Assembly (NCBI RefSeq): GCF_008364795.1
Contig: NZ_VTTM01000012.1
Coordinates: forward strand, 62,001 to 126,000
Length of the DNA: 64,000 nt
Direction of reading: 5' to 3'
Origin: Azospirillum oryzae
GTDB lineage: Bacteria; Pseudomonadota; Alphaproteobacteria; Azospirillales; Azospirillaceae
Positions within the stretch are counted from its first letter, which is position 1, and each line of letters begins with the position of its first letter. The notes under the pieces were generated by a model. The model searched no databases. It was given only the letters and a program-made list of their open reading frames with translations, and was not told the origin of the DNA. Made by a program: the position numbers and the translations under genes. Of this stretch, positions 17,981 to 26,057 are shown piece after piece.

Positions 17981-18775
17981 ATGCCTGCCGGAATGGAGCC
18001 ATCGGTGAAGAAGGTCGCGACGACAGAGGATGAAGGCGGCCTGGTTTCCGCAACCGTGCGCCGCGCGGCGGCCCCGGCCGCGGCGGTCCGTCCGCCGCGT
18101 CGCGCCGCGACCGTGGCGTCGCGCATCTACCGCGATCTGCGGGCGGAGATCGTTTCGCTCAAGCGCAAGCCCGGCGACGCCATCGCCGAGAAGCAGATCG
18201 CCGAGGCCTATGGCGTCAGCCGCACGCCGGTGCGCGAGGCGGTGTTGAAGCTGGCCGACGAAGGGCTGATCGAGATTTTCCCGCAGTCCGGCACCTTCGT
18301 GTCGCGCATTCCGCTCGACGCCCTGCCGGAGGCCTTCGCCATCCGCAAGGCGCTGGAGGAGGCGACGGTGCGCTATGCGGCGGCGCGGGCCAGCCGCAGC
18401 CAGATCGCGGCGCTCCGCGCCAATCTGGAATTGCAGCGGGAGATGCAGGAAACCGCCAACTATGAAGGTTTCCATCAGGCCGACGAGGCGTTCCACGCGC
18501 TGATCGCGGACATCGCCGGCTATCCCGGATTCTGGACGCTGATCCAGCAGACCAAGGTGCAGATCGACCGCTACCGTCTGCTGACCCTGCCGGTGCGCGG
18601 CCGCATCGCCGAGGTGATCGCGGAGCATGCCGCCATCCTCGAGGCGGTGGCGGCCAACGATCCCGCGGCCGCCATCAAGGCGCTGGACGACCATCTGGAC
18701 GACCTGCAGATCTCGATCGCCGACATCCGGCGCGATTATCCGCGTTACTTCACGGCGCCAGGGGATCCGGTCTGA
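17981..18775 (+). CDS. GntR-family regulator, FadR/FCD subfamily (paralogue 1)
   Basis: A 264-residue regulator. A low-complexity Ala/Arg-rich N-terminus (to about 45) precedes the winged helix-turn-helix (IYRDLRAEIVSLKRKPGD, YGVSRTPVREAVLKLADEG) and an all-helical FCD effector domain with conserved acidic and His positions (HQADEAFHALI, EHAAILEAV). It is strongly similar along its length to the GntR protein at 21605-22378. Their placement around the uxa and kdu genes suggests they sense a hexuronate intermediate, like UxuR/ExuR/KdgR-type FadR members. A start at Met5 (17993) is possible. Confidence 0.88.
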   Translation: MPAGMEPSVKKVATTEDEGGLVSATVRRAAAPAAAVRPPRRAATVASRIYRDLRAEIVSLKRKPGDAIAEKQIAEAYGVSRTPVREAVLKLADEGLIEIFPQSGTFVSRIPLDALPEAFAIRKALEEATVRYAAARASRSQIAALRANLELQREMQETANYEGFHQADEAFHALIADIAGYPGFWTLIQQTKVQIDRYRLLTLPVRGRIAEVIAEHAAILEAVAANDPAAAIKALDDHLDDLQISIADIRRDYPRYFTAPGDPV

Positions 18776-18803
18776 AGGGCCGGCCTGAACCGGGACCGGG
18801 GGC

Positions 18804-19175
18804 TTACTTCGCGTCGGCTTCCGCGGCGTAGGCCACCGGCTCGCCCAGGAAGTCCTCGCGGATCGGCGTGAAGATGTCGAGCAGGACGCCCGGCTCCAGC
18901 GCCACCACGCCATGCAGGATGTTGGACGGCACCATATAGCCGTCGCCGGTGTTCAGGCGCTGCGTGCGGCCGTCGATGGTGACGTCGAAGGACCCCTTCT
19001 CGACCACGGCGCACTGGACATGGGGATGGCGATGCTGCGCGCCGATGGCGCCGGCCTCGAACTCCACCCGCACCATCATCATCGTGTCGTTGTAGCCGAG
19101 AATCTTGCGGCGCACGCCGTCGCCGAGATCCTGCCACGGAATGTCGCCCGCGGTCACGAACACGTCGGTGGTCAT
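18804..19175 (-). CDS. kdgF: Cupin protein, KdgF-like (unsaturated uronate linearisation)
   Basis: A 123-residue single-domain cupin. The metal motif AGAIGAQHRHPHVQCAVVEKG and the second motif VPSNILHGV give the usual three-His-type site. KdgF enzymes convert 4,5-unsaturated galacturonate to the linear 5-keto-4-deoxyuronate used by KduI. Its place downstream of kduI and kduD supports that role. The start is ATG 19175. A GC-rich hairpin separates it from kduD. Confidence 0.85.
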   Translation of the reverse strand: MTTDVFVTAGDIPWQDLGDGVRRKILGYNDTMMMVRVEFEAGAIGAQHRHPHVQCAVVEKGSFDVTIDGRTQRLNTGDGYMVPSNILHGVVALEPGVLLDIFTPIREDFLGEPVAYAAEADAK

Positions 19176-19202
19176 CGCTTGATTTCCTCCCCCAATGGAA
19201 AG

Positions 19203-19232
19203 CCCTCCTCCGCCCGTGAGGGGCGGGGAGGG
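19203..19232 (-). repeat. GC-rich hairpin between kduD and kdgF
   Basis: CCCTCCTCCGCCC and GGGGCGGGGAGGG form an imperfect stem around a GTGA loop. Its composition resembles the palindromic repeat family elsewhere in the window. No T-run follows on the minus strand, so it is more likely an mRNA-stability or attenuation element than a terminator. Confidence 0.45.
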
Positions 19233-19242
19233 CCGTTTTCCC

Positions 19243-20001
19243 TCAGCGCGCCAGCCAGCCGCCGTCGACCGGCAGGATGGTACCGTGGATATAGTCCGCG
19301 GCCTCCGAGGCCAGGAACACCGCCGGGCCGCCGATGTCTGACGGCATGCTCCAGCGGCCGGCCGGGATGCGGCCGAGGATCTCGGCGCTGCGATTCTCGT
19401 CGGCGCGCAGGGCGGCGGTGTTGTTGGTGGCGACATAGCCCGGCGCGATGGCATTCACGTTGATGCCCTTGCCGGCCCATTCGCAGGCCAGAAGCTTGGT
19501 GATGCCGGCAACGCCGCTCTTGGACGCGGTGTAGGACGGCACGCGGATGCCGCCCTGGAAGGACAGCATGGACGCGATGTTGATGATCTTGCCCTTGCGG
19601 CCTTCATTGATGGCGTAGCGGCCGAAGGCCTGGCAGAGGAAGAACACCGTCTTGATGTTGATGTTCATCACGAGGTCCCAGTCGGCCTCGCTGAAGTCGA
19701 CGGCGTCGGCGCGGCGGATCAGCCCGGCGTTGTTGACCAGGATGTCCAGGTGACCGAACTTGCCGACCGTCTCCTCCACCAGCCCCTGGACCGGGGCGAT
19801 GGAGGTCAGGTCGGCGTGGATGCCGTGGAACTTGCGGCCGGCCGCCTCGACCAGACCCTTGGTCTCGTCCAGCGACACCACGTCGACGGCGGCGATGTCG
19901 GCGCCGGCCTGCGCCAGCGCCACGGCGATGCCCTGGCCGATGCCGGTGTTGGCGCCGGTGACCAGCGCCACCTTGCCGGTCAGGTCGAACGAAATGCTCA
20001 T
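19243..20001 (-). CDS. kduD: 2-dehydro-3-deoxy-D-gluconate 5-dehydrogenase
   Basis: A 252-residue SDR enzyme. It has the cofactor motif VTGANTGIGQGIAVALA, the NNAGLIRRADA motif and the catalytic YTASKSG. The stretch FSEADWDLVMNINIKTVFF is typical of KduD. It reduces 2,5-diketo-3-deoxygluconate (from KduI) to 2-keto-3-deoxygluconate with NADH. It lies 59 bases downstream of kduI and ahead of kdgF. Confidence 0.93.
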   Translation of the reverse strand: MSISFDLTGKVALVTGANTGIGQGIAVALAQAGADIAAVDVVSLDETKGLVEAAGRKFHGIHADLTSIAPVQGLVEETVGKFGHLDILVNNAGLIRRADAVDFSEADWDLVMNINIKTVFFLCQAFGRYAINEGRKGKIINIASMLSFQGGIRVPSYTASKSGVAGITKLLACEWAGKGINVNAIAPGYVATNNTAALRADENRSAEILGRIPAGRWSMPSDIGGPAVFLASEAADYIHGTILPVDGGWLAR

Positions 20002-20060
20002 GGTCGGTTTCCGTTCTTATACGTTGATTTCAAATCCGGGGTTTCAAATCCGGCGGCGCG

Positions 20061-20897
20061 TCAGCGCAGGCGGTCCATGGCGACGAAGTCCATGTCCGTG
20101 AAGTCCTGGTTGTCGCCGCCCATCGCCCAGATGAAGGTGTAGTTGCGGGTGCCGACGCCGGAATGGATCGACCAGGGCGGCGAGATCACCGCCTGCTCGT
20201 TGGCGACGACGATGTGGCGGGTCTGCTCCGGCTCGCCCATCATGTGGATGACGCGGGCGTCATCGGGCAGGTCGAAGTAGAAATAGACCTCGCAGCGCCG
20301 GTCATGGGTGTGGCACGGCATCGTGTTCCACATGTTGTTCGGCTTCAGCACCGTCATGCCCAGCACCAGCTGCGCGGTGCGGACCACATCCGGGTGGATC
20401 ATCTGGTAGATGGTGCGCTCGTTCGACTGGGCCGGGTCGCCCAGATGCACGGCCTTGGCCTGGCCGATCGAGATTTTCATCGTCTCGAACCGGGCATGGG
20501 CGGGGGTGCTGTTCAGGTAGAACTTGGCCGGCTCGCGGCGGTCCAGGCTCTCGAACGTGACGTCCTTGCTGCCCATCGCGACATAGAGCGCGTCGCGCGG
20601 CGCCAGTTCATACACGGCACCGTCGACGGTGACGCGGCCGGCGCCGCCGACATTGACCACGCCCAGCTCGCGCCGGTCGAGGAAGTTGGGCGAGCCGATC
20701 TCCTTCGACGATTCCAGCTTCACCGGGCCGGCGACCGGCATGGCGCCGCCGACGACGAAACGGTCGATGTGGCTGTAGGTGAAGACGGTCTCGTCGGCCT
20801 CGAACAGGGTCGGGACCAGGAAATGGTCGCGCAGCGTCTCGGTGTCGAAAGCGCGGACGGCATCGGGGTGCGAAGCGTGCCGGACGGAGATTTTCAT
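20061..20897 (-). CDS. kduI: 5-keto-4-deoxyuronate isomerase
   Basis: A 278-residue cupin-fold isomerase, the normal KduI length. The zinc site is visible as MPCHTHDRRCEVYFYFDL, with the last His in WSIHSGVGTRNYTFIWAMGG. It converts 5-keto-4-deoxyuronate to 2,5-diketo-3-deoxygluconate during pectin or alginate-type uronate breakdown. It is the first gene of the kduI-kduD-kdgF operon. The promoter and operator lie 52-81 bases upstream. Confidence 0.95.
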   Translation of the reverse strand: MKISVRHASHPDAVRAFDTETLRDHFLVPTLFEADETVFTYSHIDRFVVGGAMPVAGPVKLESSKEIGSPNFLDRRELGVVNVGGAGRVTVDGAVYELAPRDALYVAMGSKDVTFESLDRREPAKFYLNSTPAHARFETMKISIGQAKAVHLGDPAQSNERTIYQMIHPDVVRTAQLVLGMTVLKPNNMWNTMPCHTHDRRCEVYFYFDLPDDARVIHMMGEPEQTRHIVVANEQAVISPPWSIHSGVGTRNYTFIWAMGGDNQDFTDMDFVAMDRLR

Positions 20898-20948
20898 GGG
20901 GTGGTCCTTTCAAATCTGTGCAGCCGGCTGTCCGGCGGGTCTGGCGCC

Positions 20949-20978
20949 ATCATACTAATATACTAGTAAGCCGGGCAA
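20949..20978 (-). promoter_or_regulatory. kduI promoter with embedded hexuronate operator (site 2)
   Basis: On the minus strand TTGCCC (20978-20973) and TATGAT (20954-20949) are separated by 18 bases. The spacer is occupied by the inverted repeat TACTA-ATATAC-TAGTA (20953-20968). The architecture is the same as at uxaC. Repressor bound there would block RNA polymerase. Confidence 0.65.
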
Positions 20979-21086
20979 GGGTTATTGATGGAAATCCGGA
21001 CATTTCATCCAGCGGAGGGTGCGACAAAGACGCCGGGGGCGGTCGAACCGTGGCGGGCCGGGGTCCCTGCGTTGCGCTGGCGACCA

Positions 21087-21103
21087 GAGTAATATATTAG
21101 TGG
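21087..21103 (+). promoter_or_regulatory. Hexuronate operator-like site at the mgsA promoter (site 3)
   Basis: A perfect TAATATATTA palindrome (21090-21099) lies in GAGTAATATATTAGTGG. A -10-like TATATT (21093-21098) overlaps it, and TTGCGC (21072-21077) is a weak -35. The site is about 30 bases upstream of the mgsA ATG and matches sites 2 and 4 in reverse orientation (CACTAATATATTAC). Confidence 0.55.
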
Positions 21104-21129
21104 ACGCTCCTCGTCCGGAGTGTCCAGTC

Positions 21130-21588
21130 ATGTCCACCCACCAATCTGGCCAGCAGCCCCGCAAGCGCATCGCCCTCGTCGCCCACGACGCCCGCAAGGC
21201 GGACCTCATCGCCTGGATCGGCGCCAACATCGCGGCGCTGGACGGCCACGCCTTCTGGGCGACCGGCACCACCGGCCAGAAGGTGCGCGACGCCCACCCC
21301 TGCCTGGACGTGACCCCGCTGAAGAGCGGCCCGCTGGGCGGCGACCAGCAGATCGGCGCGATGATCGCGGAGGGGCGGATCGACCTGCTGGTCTTCTTCG
21401 TCGATCCGATGACCGCCCAGCCGCACGACGTGGATGTGAAGGCGCTGACCCGGCTGGCGACGCTCTACAACATCCCGATGGCCTGCAACGAGGCGACGGC
21501 CGACATGATCGTCTCCTCCGCCCATTTCGCCAGCGGCTACGCCCCGCGCACCGCCTGTTTCACGGCGTACGAGACCCGCAAGGTATGA
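21130..21588 (+). CDS. mgsA: Methylglyoxal synthase
   Basis: A 152-residue protein, the same length as E. coli MgsA. Conserved motifs are ALVAHDARK, ATGTTG, SGPLGGDQQIG, FFVDPM (catalytic Asp) and IPMACNEATADMI. It converts dihydroxyacetone phosphate to methylglyoxal, a bypass that relieves sugar-phosphate stress. The start is ATG 21130, with CGGAG upstream. It lies between the kdu operon and the second GntR gene and carries the same AT-rich operator in its promoter, so it may be induced with hexuronate catabolism. Confidence 0.95.
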   Translation: MSTHQSGQQPRKRIALVAHDARKADLIAWIGANIAALDGHAFWATGTTGQKVRDAHPCLDVTPLKSGPLGGDQQIGAMIAEGRIDLLVFFVDPMTAQPHDVDVKALTRLATLYNIPMACNEATADMIVSSAHFASGYAPRTACFTAYETRKV

Positions 21589-21604
21589 GCGCGTCCCGCC
21601 GTCG

Positions 21605-22378
21605 TCATGCGGTGAAGTACTGCGGATAGGTCTGCCGGACGTCGGCGATGCCCAGCTGCAGGTCGGTCAGGTGGTGGCGCAGCTCGCCCACCGCGCGGTC
21701 GGGGTCGCGGGCGGCGACCGCCTCGACGATGGCGCTGTGTTCGCCCAGCGCCTTGTCCATCCGGCCGGCCGCCGGCAGGGTCAGGTGGCGGTAGCGGTCG
21801 ATCTGCCGCTTCACCTGCTGGGTCACCGCCCAGAAACCGGGATAGCCGGAGATCTCCGCCAGCAGCGCGTGGAACGCCTCGTCGGCATCGTGGAAGCCGT
21901 CGAAGTTGCCGGCCTCCTTCATCTCTCGCTGCAGTTCCAGGTTGGCGCGCAGGCGGGCGATCTGGCTGCCGGTCGCCTGTTCGGCGGCGTAGCGCACCGT
22001 CGCCTCCTCCAGCGCGCGGCGGATGGCGATGGCCTCCGGCAGGGCGCCGAGGGGGATGCGGGCGACGAAGGTGCCGGACTGCGGGAACACCTCCACCAGC
22101 CCTTCGTCGGCAAGCTTCAGCATCGCCTCGCGCACCGGCGTGCGGCTCACGCCATAGGCCTCGGCCACCTCCTTTTCGATCACCGGCTCACCCGGCTTGC
22201 GGCGCAGCGAGACGATGTCGTCGCGCAGGTCGCGATAAATGGTGCCCGACACGGTGGCACCGCGATGCGCGGGCCTTGCGGTGGCGCTGGCGGGCCGGCG
22301 ACGGCGGCGGCGCGCCGGTGCGGCCACGGCCACCAAATTCGAATCGCCCGCATTGGAATCCATGGTCGTCCCGTTCAT
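21605..22378 (-). CDS. GntR-family regulator, FadR/FCD subfamily (paralogue 2)
   Basis: A 257-residue paralogue of the GntR protein at 17981. It has an Ala/Arg-rich N-terminus, a winged helix-turn-helix (IYRDLRDDIVSLRRKPGE, YGVSRTPVREAMLKLADEG) and an FCD domain (HDADEAFHALLAEISGYPGF, EHSAIVEAV). An operator-like ACTAATATATC lies 24-36 bases upstream of its start, so it probably regulates itself. The start may be ATG 22378 or ATG 22363 (MDSNAGDSN). It converges on mgsA. Confidence 0.88.
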   Translation of the reverse strand: MNGTTMDSNAGDSNLVAVAAPARRRRRRPASATARPAHRGATVSGTIYRDLRDDIVSLRRKPGEPVIEKEVAEAYGVSRTPVREAMLKLADEGLVEVFPQSGTFVARIPLGALPEAIAIRRALEEATVRYAAEQATGSQIARLRANLELQREMKEAGNFDGFHDADEAFHALLAEISGYPGFWAVTQQVKRQIDRYRHLTLPAAGRMDKALGEHSAIVEAVAARDPDRAVGELRHHLTDLQLGIADVRQTYPQYFTA

Positions 22379-22401
22379 GTCCTTCGGCCTGATGCCGCGG
22401 T

Positions 22402-22414
22402 TACTAATATATCG
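22402..22414 (-). promoter_or_regulatory. Hexuronate operator-like half site upstream of GntR paralogue 2 (site 4)
   Basis: TACTAATATATCG shares TACTAATATA with site 2 and TAATATATC with site 1. On the minus strand a TATATT -10-like hexamer overlaps it. The symmetry is poorer than in sites 2 and 3. Confidence 0.45.
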
Positions 22415-22598
22415 CTGCGCTTCCGTGAGCGAAAAGCCTTTTGCCGCCGGAAATTCATGGCCGTCCAGTAACAGTTCCTGTGACAGCTTGGGACGGGCGG
22501 TTCAGCAGGGTTGCATTGGCCGGGCTGCTTGTTTCACTCTCCACAACCTACCCATTCGTATACCCACCTTTACACCGCCCATTGCGAGCCCGATCCGC

Positions 22599-23879
22599 AT
22601 GACCGCAGCGCCGACCACCCCCTCGCCGTCGGAAAGGCTGTTCCGCAAGGCGGCGCTCGACCGGCTGTCGTCGCCGGAGGAGCTGGACCGGCTGGTCACG
22701 CTGACCACGCCGCGGGGCTGGCTGGCATTGACCGTACTGCTGGGGCTGCTGGGGCTGGCGCTGATCTGGGCGGTGGTGGGGACCATCGCGACGCGGGTGA
22801 CCGGCTCCGGCCTGCTGGTCAGCAGCGGCGGCCGGGTGTTCGACGCGGTCGCCAGCGCGTCCGGTGCGCTGGTCGCGCCGCTGGTGAAGCCGGGCGACAC
22901 GGTGACCGCCGGCCAGCTGCTGGCCCGCGTCGACAAGGTGGAGCTTGAACAGACGCTCGACCACGCGCGGGCGGTGGTGAGGGAGCGGGAGCAGGATCTG
23001 TCGCGCCGCACCAATCAGCTGGAGCGCGAGGCGCAGGCCCGCCGCGCCAATTTCACCGCCCGCCGCGCCGCCTTGCGGCAGGTGGTGGCCGCCGCCGAGA
23101 CGCGGGTGCAGTTCCTCGACACCCTGCTGCGGGGCCAGGAGGACATCGCCAGCCGCGGCTTCACCACCCGCCAGCGGGTGGAGGACACGCGGCAGGAGTT
23201 GGCCGCCGCCCGCCAGAAGGTCAGCGACTCCAAGAGCCAGCTTCTGCAGATCGACACCGAGGAGCTGGACATGGCCAGCCGGGCCGAGCAGACGCTGACC
23301 GAGGGGCGCGACCGCGTCGCCGACGCCCGTCGGCGGGTGGACGAGCTTGCCCTGCAGCTGGAGCAGGACACGCGGATCCTCAGCCCGACCGACGGACGCG
23401 TCACCGAATGGAAGGTGGCGGAGGGCGCGCGGGTCGCCGCCGGCACCCCGGTGGTCAGCATCGAAAGCGGATCGCGCGGCCTGCAGCTGGTGCTCTATGT
23501 CCCGCCGGAGCATGGCAAGAAGCTGAAGCCCGGCATGGATGTCCGCATCGCGCCCTCGACGGTGCGCAAGGAGGAATACGGCACGCTGGTCGGCCGGGTC
23601 GCCGGGGTGTCGGACTTTCCCTCCACCCCGCAGGGCATGCAGGCGGTGCTGCAGAACGACCGGCTGGTGACGCAGTTCTCCGCCAAGGGACCGCCCTTCG
23701 CCGTGCGCGTCGATCTGGTGCCGGAGGCCGGCACGCCGTCCGGCTACCGTTGGTCGTCCGGTGCCGGACCGGCGATGACCATCACCAGCGGCACCCTGGC
23801 CGAGGGCGAGGTGACGGTGCGCGAACAGCCGCCGATGGCCTTCGTCATCCCGGCCCTGCGCAAGGCGACCGGCCTGTGA
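22599..23879 (+). CDS. NHLM-type secretion adaptor (HlyD/membrane fusion family)
   Basis: A 426-residue membrane-fusion protein. The start is taken at ATG 22599 (MTAAPTTPSPSERLFRK); upstream in-frame sequence is not protein-like. A single transmembrane helix (about residues 42-65, WLALTVLLGLLGLALIW) is followed by a biotinyl-lipoyl-like hairpin (GALVAPLVKPGDTVTAGQLLARV), a long coiled coil (about 105-260) and a beta-barrel. The family matches the adaptor of nitrile-hydratase-leader-microcin (NHLM) exporters. It overlaps the peptidase-ABC gene by four bases. The adaptor should link the inner-membrane ABC pump to the outer membrane. Confidence 0.88.
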   Translation: MTAAPTTPSPSERLFRKAALDRLSSPEELDRLVTLTTPRGWLALTVLLGLLGLALIWAVVGTIATRVTGSGLLVSSGGRVFDAVASASGALVAPLVKPGDTVTAGQLLARVDKVELEQTLDHARAVVREREQDLSRRTNQLEREAQARRANFTARRAALRQVVAAAETRVQFLDTLLRGQEDIASRGFTTRQRVEDTRQELAAARQKVSDSKSQLLQIDTEELDMASRAEQTLTEGRDRVADARRRVDELALQLEQDTRILSPTDGRVTEWKVAEGARVAAGTPVVSIESGSRGLQLVLYVPPEHGKKLKPGMDVRIAPSTVRKEEYGTLVGRVAGVSDFPSTPQGMQAVLQNDRLVTQFSAKGPPFAVRVDLVPEAGTPSGYRWSSGAGPAMTITSGTLAEGEVTVREQPPMAFVIPALRKATGL

Positions 23880-26053
23880 GCGCAAAGCCGCCGGTTCGCA
23901 AACAGACCCGCGTGCGCACGCCCACGCTGCTGCAAATGGAGGCGGTGGAGTGCGGCGCCGCCTCGCTCGGCATCGTTCTGGCCCATTTCGGCCGCTGGGT
24001 GCCGCTGGAGGAGCTGCGCGTCGCCTGCGGCGTGTCGCGCGACGGCAGCAAGGCCAGCAACCTGCTGCGCGCCGCCCGGCGCTACGGCCTGACCGCCAAG
24101 GGCTTCAAGAAGGAGCCCGACGCGCTGGGCGACATGCCCTGGCCGCTGATCGTCCATTGGAACTTCAACCATTATCTGGTCTTCGAAGGCTTCAAGGGCG
24201 AATACGCCTATCTGAACGATCCGGTCACCGGCCCGCGCCGCGTCACCCGCGCGGAGTTCTCCGAGGCCTTCACCGGCGTGGCGCTGGCCTTCGAGAAAGG
24301 GCCGGAGTTCGTCGCCGGGGTCAAGCCGCCCGGCCTTGCCGGCATGCTCGGGCGGCAGTTGAAGCGGTCGCGCGCGGCGGTGGGATTCGCGCTGGCCGCC
24401 AGTCTGGCGCTGGTGCTGCCGGGCATCGCCCTGCCGGCCTTCACCAAGGCCTTCGTCGACGAGGTGCTGATCGGCGGGCAGCGCAGCTGGCTGGTGCCGC
24501 TGCTGCTGGGGATGGGCGCCACGGCGCTGCTGCGGGCGGCGCTGACGGCATTGCAGCAGTCGGCCCTGCTGAAGCTGGAGACCAAATTCGCCATGGTGAT
24601 GGCCAGCCGCTATGTCTGGCGGCTGCTGCAATTGCCGGTTCCCTTCTTCGGCCAGCGCCATCCCGGCGACATCGCCGGCCGCGTCGCCGCCAACGACCGG
24701 GTGGCGCGGCTGCTGTCGGGGGAGATGGCGACGGCGGCGATGAGCCTGCTGACGGTCGTCTTCTTCGGGCTGGTCATGCTGACCTACGACGTGGCGCTGG
24801 CGGCGGTGACCATCCTGCTGGTGCTGGGCAACGTGCTGTTCCTGCGCGGCGCCTCGCGCGGGCGGGAGGATGCCGGGCGGCGCCTGCTGTCGGAACAGGC
24901 CAAGCTGGGCGCCGTCACCATCGGCAGCATCCAGGCGATCGAGACGCTGAAGTCGGCCGGTCTGGAGGGGCAGGCGTTCGAACGTTGGGCCGGCTATCAG
25001 GCGCGGCTGTTGTCGGTGCGCCAGACACTGGGGGTGCATTCGGCGATTCTGGCGGTGGCGCCGGCCTTCCTCAACGCGCTGGGAACGGCGGCGATATTGG
25101 GGCTGGGTGCTGTGCGGGTGATGGACGGGGCGCTGACCGTCGGCGCGCTGGTGGCGTTCCAGAGCCTTGCCGCCAGCTTCTCCGACCCGGTCGCCAAGCT
25201 GGTCGGCATGGGCGGGACGCTGCAGCGGGTTAAGGCCGACCTGCAGCGGCTGAACGACACGCTGGACCATGCGCCGGACCCGCAGTCCGGCCTTGCCGCC
25301 GAGGGGGCCGAGGTTGCGGAAGGGCCGGCGCGGCTGAGCGGGGCGGTGGAGCTGGTCGACGTGTCCTTCGGCTACAGCGTGCTCGACCCGCCGCTGATCG
25401 AGGGGCTGTCGCTGTCGCTGGCGCCGGGGATGCGGGTGGCGCTGGTCGGCGGGTCGGGCAGCGGGAAATCCACCGTCGGCCGGCTGATCTGCGGCCTCGT
25501 CCAGCCCTGGTCGGGGCAAATCCTGTTCGACGGGCGGGCACCGGCGGAGATCCCGGTGGGGCTGCGCGCCGCCTCCATCGCCTATGTCGACCAGGACGTC
25601 TTCCTGTTCGACGGCTCGGTGCGCGACAACCTGACCCTGTGGGACCGCACGGTGCCGGAAGCGGCGCTGACCCGCGCGCTGGAGGATGCCGCCATCCTGG
25701 GCGAGGTCGCCGGGCGCCAGGGCCAGCTCGACGCGCCGGTCGCCGAAGGGGGCGTGAATTTCAGCGGCGGCCAGCGCCAGCGTCTGGAGATCGCCCGCGC
25801 GCTGACCGGCAACCCGTCGATCCTGGTGCTGGACGAGGCGACGGCGGCGCTGGACGTCGCGACGGAAAAGCTGATCGACGACAATCTGCGGCGGCGCGGA
25901 TGCACCTGCATCATCATCGCCCATCGGCTGAGCACGATTCGCGACTGCGACGAGATCATCGTGCTGAACCAGGGCCGGGTGGTGGAGCGCGGCAGCCATG
26001 AGGACCTTCTGGCGCGCGGCGGCGAGTATGCCTCGCTGATCGCGGCGGGGTGA
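23876..26053 (+). CDS. NHLM-family peptidase/permease/ATP-binding ABC exporter (C39 peptidase)
   Basis: A 725-residue exporter with three domains. The N-terminal C39 peptidase (about 15-145) has the catalytic Cys in QMEAVECGAASLG, His in HWNFNHYLVFEGF and the NDP Asp, all intact. A six-helix permease follows (about 165-440). The ATPase has Walker A GGSGSGKST, signature FSGGQRQRLEIARAL and Walker B ILVLDEATAALD. The GTG start at 23876 overlaps the adaptor stop. Such proteins cleave double-glycine-type leaders while exporting peptides. No precursor gene is evident nearby. Confidence 0.92.
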   Translation: MSAKPPVRKQTRVRTPTLLQMEAVECGAASLGIVLAHFGRWVPLEELRVACGVSRDGSKASNLLRAARRYGLTAKGFKKEPDALGDMPWPLIVHWNFNHYLVFEGFKGEYAYLNDPVTGPRRVTRAEFSEAFTGVALAFEKGPEFVAGVKPPGLAGMLGRQLKRSRAAVGFALAASLALVLPGIALPAFTKAFVDEVLIGGQRSWLVPLLLGMGATALLRAALTALQQSALLKLETKFAMVMASRYVWRLLQLPVPFFGQRHPGDIAGRVAANDRVARLLSGEMATAAMSLLTVVFFGLVMLTYDVALAAVTILLVLGNVLFLRGASRGREDAGRRLLSEQAKLGAVTIGSIQAIETLKSAGLEGQAFERWAGYQARLLSVRQTLGVHSAILAVAPAFLNALGTAAILGLGAVRVMDGALTVGALVAFQSLAASFSDPVAKLVGMGGTLQRVKADLQRLNDTLDHAPDPQSGLAAEGAEVAEGPARLSGAVELVDVSFGYSVLDPPLIEGLSLSLAPGMRVALVGGSGSGKSTVGRLICGLVQPWSGQILFDGRAPAEIPVGLRAASIAYVDQDVFLFDGSVRDNLTLWDRTVPEAALTRALEDAAILGEVAGRQGQLDAPVAEGGVNFSGGQRQRLEIARALTGNPSILVLDEATAALDVATEKLIDDNLRRRGCTCIIIAHRLSTIRDCDEIIVLNQGRVVERGSHEDLLARGGEYASLIAAG

Positions 26054-26057
26054 GGCG

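Noticed and set aside
22381..22598. A precursor peptide for the NHLM exporter in the upstream gap
   Set aside because: No frame with a leader-like helix, double-glycine site and ribosome site was found; in-frame sequence simply extends the adaptor upstream.
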